In this document: positions 59,709-64,000 of the stretch, in pieces
Numbering within the stretch: the stretch's first letter is position 1
Layout of the letters: each line of letters begins with the position of its first letter
Source of the DNA: Paenibacillus sp. Soil750
Lineage (GTDB): Bacteria; Bacillota; Bacilli; Paenibacillales; NBRC-103111
DNA: 64,000 nucleotides
Direction: 5' to 3'
NCBI RefSeq assembly: GCF_001428045.1
Contig: NZ_LMSD01000043.1
Span: forward strand, 1-64,000
The notes under the pieces: generated by a model
Databases searched by the model: none
What the model saw: the letters and a program-made list of their open reading frames with translations, nothing else
What the model was told of the DNA's origin: nothing
Translations under genes and position numbers: made by a program

Positions 59709-60969
59709 CAGAGATTATTTGTCGCAGGAAGAGATCGACGCTTTATTGAGACAATCATCTGAAGAAAGTTCTGTCTCTTCATTTCATGGGCCTCCGCAAG
59801 TAGAAGATTTTTTATCCCCGCTCGAGCAAGATGCGCTTGGGGAAATTGGTAACATTACGTTCGGCAGCGCGGCGACAGCGTTATCGACGTTACTGGGCAA
59901 AAAAGTAGATATTACGACACCTAAGGTGTCTGTTATCGGTAAAGAAGAATTGGAAGAACAGTTTCCAAGACCTCATGTAGCCGTACATGTGAACTATGTT
60001 GATGGTTTCGATGGAATTAACTTACTTGTTATTCAAACCAAAGATGCACAAGTTATCGCCGATCTTATGATGGGTGGAGACGGCACAGGCGGTGATGAAA
60101 ACCTAAGTGAAATTCATATCAGCGCAGTGCAAGAAGCCATGAATCAGATGATGGGTTCATCGGCTACATCCATGTCTACGATCTTTAATCGATTTGTCAA
60201 TATCTCTCCACCTGGAATCGACATATTAAATTTGTCGAAAGGAGAAGGAAAACTGCCTGACGAGGACGTATTTATAAAGATATCGTTCCGACTTGCCATT
60301 GGCGATCTTATTGATTCCAATATTATGCAGTTATTGCCTGTTCCTTTTGCCAAAGAAATGGTATCGATCTTAATGGGTGGTGGTGATACTGAATCAGCAA
60401 TGGAAGCTGCACCAGCGGCGCAAGCACCACCAGTAGTAGCTCCACCTGTACAAGAAGCTCCTAAATCGCAACCAGCACCTGTGTATGAGCAACCTGTTTA
60501 CCAACAACCGATGTATGAGCAGCCGATGTATCAGCAGCCTCCTATGGGTCAGCCGATGTATCCACCACAACAACCGATGTATCCACCGCAGCAGCCAATG
60601 TATCAACAACAGCCTCCAGCTGCGTTTGGTGGTATGCCTAATCGTAATGTGAATGTTCAGCCTGTCCAGTTTGGTAATTTGCAATCAGGCTCTTACACGC
60701 AAGCGGATGATACAAACCTGAATTTACTTCTCGATATACCACTTAAGGTAACCGTAGAGTTGGGCAGAACGAATAAGGTGATTAAAGACATCTTAGAACT
60801 GTCTCAAGGGTCTATCATTGAATTAGACAAGCTTGCTGGTGAACCGGTAGACATTTTGGTGAATAATAAGTTGATTGCCAAAGGTGAAGTTGTAGTTATC
60901 GATGAGAATTTTGGGGTTCGTGTAACTGACATTGTTAATCAATGGGAACGAATTCAAAAATTACAATAA
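59698..60969 (+). CDS. fliY: Flagellar motor switch phosphatase FliY
   Basis: 423 residues from the ATG at 59698, with AAGGAG nine bases upstream, inside the end of fliM. It has an N-terminal EIDALL motif, a CheC-like phosphatase domain (about 40-225), a Pro/Gln/Tyr linker (about 235-315), and a FliN-like C-domain (about 340-420). It is the FliN equivalent in this group and also removes phosphate from CheY. The linker holds repeated MYPPQQP-type units. Confidence 0.95.
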   Translation: MMNNRDYLSQEEIDALLRQSSEESSVSSFHGPPQVEDFLSPLEQDALGEIGNITFGSAATALSTLLGKKVDITTPKVSVIGKEELEEQFPRPHVAVHVNYVDGFDGINLLVIQTKDAQVIADLMMGGDGTGGDENLSEIHISAVQEAMNQMMGSSATSMSTIFNRFVNISPPGIDILNLSKGEGKLPDEDVFIKISFRLAIGDLIDSNIMQLLPVPFAKEMVSILMGGGDTESAMEAAPAAQAPPVVAPPVQEAPKSQPAPVYEQPVYQQPMYEQPMYQQPPMGQPMYPPQQPMYPPQQPMYQQQPPAAFGGMPNRNVNVQPVQFGNLQSGSYTQADDTNLNLLLDIPLKVTVELGRTNKVIKDILELSQGSIIELDKLAGEPVDILVNNKLIAKGEVVVIDENFGVRVTDIVNQWERIQKLQ

Positions 60970-60993
60970 TTTAATTTTAGGGGGATATTTTCA

Positions 60994-61356
60994 ATGGCTA
61001 ACCGTATTCTAATTGTGGATGATGCAGCTTTTATGAGAATGATGATTCGTGATATTTTATCTAAAAATGGGTATGAAGTATGTGGCGAAGCGAATGATGG
61101 TGCACAAGCTATCGAAAAATATAAAGAATTGAAACCAGATCTAATTACAATGGATATCACAATGCCTGAAATGGATGGTATTCAAGCTTTGAAAGAAATC
61201 AAGAAAATTGAACCAAACGCGAAAGTAATTATGTGTTCTGCGATGGGTCAACAAGCCATGGTTATTGATGCCATTCAAGCCGGCGCGAAAGATTTCATTG
61301 TTAAACCATTCCAAGCTGACCGTGTAATCGAAGCTATCAAAAAGACTCTAGGTTAA
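60994..61356 (+). CDS. cheY: Chemotaxis response regulator CheY
   Basis: 120 residues, a stand-alone receiver. Acidic D9-D10, phospho-acceptor D54 (in LITMDITMPEMDG), and the late Lys in FIVKPFQ are in place. CheY-P binds FliM and FliY to change rotation; placement after fliY matches Bacillus. Confidence 0.96.
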   Translation: MANRILIVDDAAFMRMMIRDILSKNGYEVCGEANDGAQAIEKYKELKPDLITMDITMPEMDGIQALKEIKKIEPNAKVIMCSAMGQQAMVIDAIQAGAKDFIVKPFQADRVIEAIKKTLG

Positions 61357-61404
61357 ACCGTCCGGATTCGGTTGAGTCTTACATAAACCGAAAGGGTTGT
61401 TCTT

Positions 61405-62037
61405 ATGAAAAGACTTCAATCGAAAAAAGCATACTTAACGATTCTCAGTTTTATGGCCATGCTCTACACAAGTAAAGTCGTACATGCTGAAACTGAACCG
61501 AATAAAGTTGATCCAATAACTGACTATCCAGGTTCATTGGGCTCAGGGGACTCACTTTTAATGGTTGTTAAGGTGATTTTAGTTCTTGCATTTATTATTA
61601 TTCTTTTTTATGTACTGATGAGATATGTGGCAAAGAAAAATAAAGGTACAATGTTTGGGAACTCGATTCGTTCTTTAGGTGGAGTTCCCCTAGGCCAAAA
61701 CAAATCCATACAAATTGTGGAAATCGGGCATTCCCTCTTCGTTGTTGGCGTCGGTGAGAATATTCAATTATTGGATAAAATCATGGACGCCGATGAAGTG
61801 GCTTATATCTCAGAGCTCTTACAATCCTCACAGGATGATCGAATGGGCTTTAGTACAATAAGCAAGTGGATCAACAAGATACCACGAAAGAAGAACGATA
61901 TAGAAGAGGAAGTAGAGATTACTTCTTCGTTTCAACAAGTATTTCAAGATAAATTAAAGCGTGTAACAGATCGGAATAAGCATGTAGAAGAATGGTTGTC
62001 TGATCAAAAACAAACAGATCGGTTGAATGAAGAATGA
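61405..62037 (+). CDS. fliO: Flagellar biosynthetic protein FliO (FliZ)
   Basis: 210 residues. A cleavable-looking signal (about 1-28) is followed by a membrane span at about 48-68 and a FliO-like cytoplasmic domain (with GVPLGQNKSIQIVEIGHSLF). FliO helps build the FliP ring. It overlaps fliP by ATGA. Confidence 0.9.
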   Translation: MKRLQSKKAYLTILSFMAMLYTSKVVHAETEPNKVDPITDYPGSLGSGDSLLMVVKVILVLAFIIILFYVLMRYVAKKNKGTMFGNSIRSLGGVPLGQNKSIQIVEIGHSLFVVGVGENIQLLDKIMDADEVAYISELLQSSQDDRMGFSTISKWINKIPRKKNDIEEEVEITSSFQQVFQDKLKRVTDRNKHVEEWLSDQKQTDRLNEE

Positions 62038-62807
62038 AAAGAAATAAATTAATTGCCCTATTACTGTTCACTGTGATATCCATGTTCCTACTGTCATTAA
62101 CTGCTTCTGCTGCCGAAACTGATCTTACGAATCCGATTCCCGGATTAAACGTTAATATCGGTACGAGCACGGCAACGGGGGGCTCTTCGAATACGGTTAC
62201 ACTCCTTTTGTTGCTAACGGTATTAAGTCTAGCTCCTTCAATTCTTATTTTAATGACGAGTTTCACACGCATTGTTATTGTATTGGGTTTTGTTCGAACG
62301 TCATTAGGAACTCAACAAATGCCACCTAATCAGGTTTTAATCGGACTCGCTCTGTTTTTAACCTTTTTTATTATGTCTCCAACTTTAGGGGAAGTTAATC
62401 AAACAGCACTTCAACCGTACTTAAAAGGTGAAATCAATCAAACGCAGGCTTTTCAGACGGCATCATTACCCATGAAGAAATTTATGTTTAAGCATACGCG
62501 TCAGAAAGATTTGAAGCTGTTTCTCGATTATTCCAAAGCTAAAGCGCCGACTGGTGTAGAAGACATACCTCTCACTTCACTAGTACCTGCCTATGCCATC
62601 AGTGAATTAAAATCTGCATTCCAAATGGGATTCATGATATTTATTCCATTTTTGGTTATAGATATGGTTGTATCCAGTACATTAATGGCGATGGGGATGA
62701 TGATGCTCCCGCCCGTGATGATTTCACTTCCATTCAAAATCCTTCTTTTTATTCTTGTAGATGGTTGGTATCTTGTGGTGAGATCGTTACTCTTAAGCTA
62801 CGGTTAA
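62034..62807 (+). CDS. fliP: Flagellar export gate protein FliP
   Basis: 257 residues. An N-terminal signal (about 1-24) is followed by the FliP core with SLAPSILILMTSFTRIVIVL and LGTQQMPPNQVLIGLALFLT, and the C-terminal signature MGMMMLPPVMISLPFKILLF. It forms the export pore ring with FliQ and FliR. Confidence 0.96.
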   Translation: MKRNKLIALLLFTVISMFLLSLTASAAETDLTNPIPGLNVNIGTSTATGGSSNTVTLLLLLTVLSLAPSILILMTSFTRIVIVLGFVRTSLGTQQMPPNQVLIGLALFLTFFIMSPTLGEVNQTALQPYLKGEINQTQAFQTASLPMKKFMFKHTRQKDLKLFLDYSKAKAPTGVEDIPLTSLVPAYAISELKSAFQMGFMIFIPFLVIDMVVSSTLMAMGMMMLPPVMISLPFKILLFILVDGWYLVVRSLLLSYG

Positions 62808-62833
62808 ATACCAAGATATCGGAGGTAATCTAG

Positions 62834-63103
62834 ATGGGTTCGGAATTTGTAATACGAATTGCTGGCGAGGCTGTATATACCGTTCTTAAGGCTAGTGCGC
62901 CAATGCTGCTTATTGGATTAATCGTTGGTTTGGCTATTAGTATTTTTCAAGCAACGACACAGATTCAAGAGCAAACACTTGCCTTTGTTCCGAAAATTGT
63001 TGCTGTATTGCTTTCCATCCTTATTTTTGGATCATGGATTATGAATACATTAGTTGATTTTACATTTAATCTACTCAACAATCTTTACAAATTCGTTGGT
63101 TAG
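62834..63103 (+). CDS. fliQ: Flagellar export gate protein FliQ
   Basis: 89 residues with two membrane spans (about 16-38 and 52-73) and the motif ISIFQATTQIQEQTLAFVPK. Part of the export gate. Confidence 0.95.
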   Translation: MGSEFVIRIAGEAVYTVLKASAPMLLIGLIVGLAISIFQATTQIQEQTLAFVPKIVAVLLSILIFGSWIMNTLVDFTFNLLNNLYKFVG

Positions 63104-63106
63104 GTT

Positions 63107-63916
63107 GTGAGTGAAATGCCAACAATTATTCAAGCTATCCCTATTTTTCTGCTTATTTTTTGTCGAATTACATCATTTTTTGTCGTGGTACCAATTCTTT
63201 CTTCCAGAAATATACCAATGATGTTCAAAGTAGGACTCTCTGTATTTATATCCTTGATTATTTTTGCGACATTGGGGATGGAGAAGTCCATGCCGATTGA
63301 TGGTGTATACGTACTATTGATTATTCGTGAGATGCTTATAGGTATCATTTTAGGTTTTCTCGCGTATCTGTTTTTCACCGTTGTCCAAACGGCGGGTTCA
63401 TTTATGGATATGCAAATTGGATTCAGTATGGCAAGCGTTATCGATCCTTTATCAGGTGCTTCAACACCAATGCTAGGTAATTTGAAATATATGATTGCTG
63501 TTCTGTTGTTCCTATCTTTTGACGGTCATCATTACTTGATCAGAGCGATCATTGACAGTTACAAATGGGTGCCAATTGATAACGCATTATTTAGCCGCAT
63601 ATACGACGGACAAATCTCTGACTTTTTATTTAAATCGCTCTCCAAGATGTTTTACCTGTCATTCCAACTCGCTGCTCCCATAGTAGCAGCATTATTTCTA
63701 ACAGATTTAGGTTTAGGTCTTCTGACAAGGGTTGCACCGCAATTCAATATTTTTGTAATCGGGGCGCCTCTTAAAATGATTCTTGGGTTTTTCCTGCTTG
63801 TTATTGTATTCCCAGAGTTAATTTCACAATTTCAGCAATTGTTTGGAACAATGTTTGACTATATGGAGCAAATACTACATATAATGGGCGGTTCGCCGCA
63901 GACAACACCTAAGTAG
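63107..63916 (+). CDS. fliR: Flagellar export gate protein FliR
   Basis: 269 residues from the GTG at 63107, although an ATG at 63116 is also possible. Six or so membrane spans and the motif GSFMDMQIGFSMASVIDPLS are those of FliR. The gap after fliQ is 3 bases. Confidence 0.95.
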   Translation: MSEMPTIIQAIPIFLLIFCRITSFFVVVPILSSRNIPMMFKVGLSVFISLIIFATLGMEKSMPIDGVYVLLIIREMLIGIILGFLAYLFFTVVQTAGSFMDMQIGFSMASVIDPLSGASTPMLGNLKYMIAVLLFLSFDGHHYLIRAIIDSYKWVPIDNALFSRIYDGQISDFLFKSLSKMFYLSFQLAAPIVAALFLTDLGLGLLTRVAPQFNIFVIGAPLKMILGFFLLVIVFPELISQFQQLFGTMFDYMEQILHIMGGSPQTTPK

Positions 63917-63926
63917 GAGGAGAACC

Positions 63927-64000
63927 GTGTCCCAACAACTTCGTTTACAGCTTGATTTACAATGGTTTGCTGGGGAAAAAACGGAGCCTGCTACTGCCAA
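63927..64000 (+). CDS. flhB: Flagellar export protein FlhB, 5' end only
   Basis: A GTG start with TAGGAGGAG upstream begins MSQQLRLQLDLQWFAGEKTE and runs off the window after 24 codons. The LDLQWFAGEKTE pattern is the usual Bacillales FlhB start. It is the true FlhB, distinct from the FlhB-like gene at 34076. Confidence 0.92.
   Translation, partial: MSQQLRLQLDLQWFAGEKTEPATA

Noticed and set aside
1..64000. CRISPR arrays, tRNA or rRNA genes, complete insertion sequences
   Set aside because: No regularly spaced repeats, cloverleaf-like sequences or transposase genes were found on reading through.

Overview
The window is a chromosomal segment of a low-to-mid GC, endospore-forming Firmicute. 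Gene order (rsmD-coaD-ylbJ-ylbL-yceD-rpmF-fapR-plsX-fab-acpP-rnc-smc-ftsY-ylxM-ffh-rpsP-khpA-rimM-trmD-rplS-lepB-rbgA-rnhB ... topA-trmFO-hslVU-codY-fla/che) is that of the Bacillus subtilis 130-150 degree region. YlbJ, FapR, CodY, secreted copper-amine-oxidase-like stalk domains, and a hook gene preceded by a TIGR02530-type gene point to the Paenibacillaceae (Paenibacillus or a close relative). This assignment is an inference from gene content and order only.

Layout. 1-4.9 kb: a polysaccharide-deacetylase lipoprotein and a GNAT acetyltransferase on the minus strand, a small membrane protein convergent with a hidden 56-residue gene, and two secreted stalk-domain proteins in tandem. 4.9-9.5 kb: an AT-rich, mostly decayed accessory patch. 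It holds a 180-residue orphan gene, several intact or broken very small phage-type genes, a frameshifted phage sigma-like activator gene, a MazG-like pyrophosphohydrolase pseudogene spread over three frames, a duplicated 125-bp fragment, and two copies of an exact 20-bp repeat. 9.5-34.8 kb: the housekeeping core, covering rRNA methylation, CoA synthesis, type II fatty acid synthesis with its FapR repressor and operator, RNase III, chromosome condensation, the complete SRP pathway (FtsY, YlxM, Ffh), ribosomal proteins S16, L19 and L32 with their maturation factors, signal peptidase, RbgA and RNase HII. It ends with an orphan FliK-like/FlhB-like pair. 34.8-47 kb: ComM-like AAA protein, a zinc-ribbon protein, succinyl-CoA synthetase, DprA, TopA, TrmFO, HslVU and CodY. 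47.3-64 kb: the flagellar operon from flgB to the first codons of flhB, 21 genes in one direction with almost no gaps.

How the genes work together. FapR reads malonyl-CoA and controls the fatty acid genes beside it. FtsY, YlxM, Ffh and LepB form a membrane-targeting and export set. The flagellar operon is ordered by assembly: rod (FlgBC, FliE), MS ring and switch (FliF, FliG, FliM, FliY), export ATPase complex (FliHIJ), hook and its ruler (FliK, FlgD, hook protein), stator-related proteins (YlxF/MotE, FlbD/SwrD, FliL), CheY, and export gate (FliO, P, Q, R, FlhB).

No rRNA, tRNA, CRISPR array or intact insertion sequence was seen. I did not find a convincing new system. The most unusual ground is the decayed island at 4.99-9.3 kb. 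Smaller oddities are the lack of a codV/xerC gene between trmFO and hslV, an HslV N-terminus that would need trimming, two strongly GC-rich patches (fabD and the orphan FliK-like gene), and structured gaps inside the flagellar operon.
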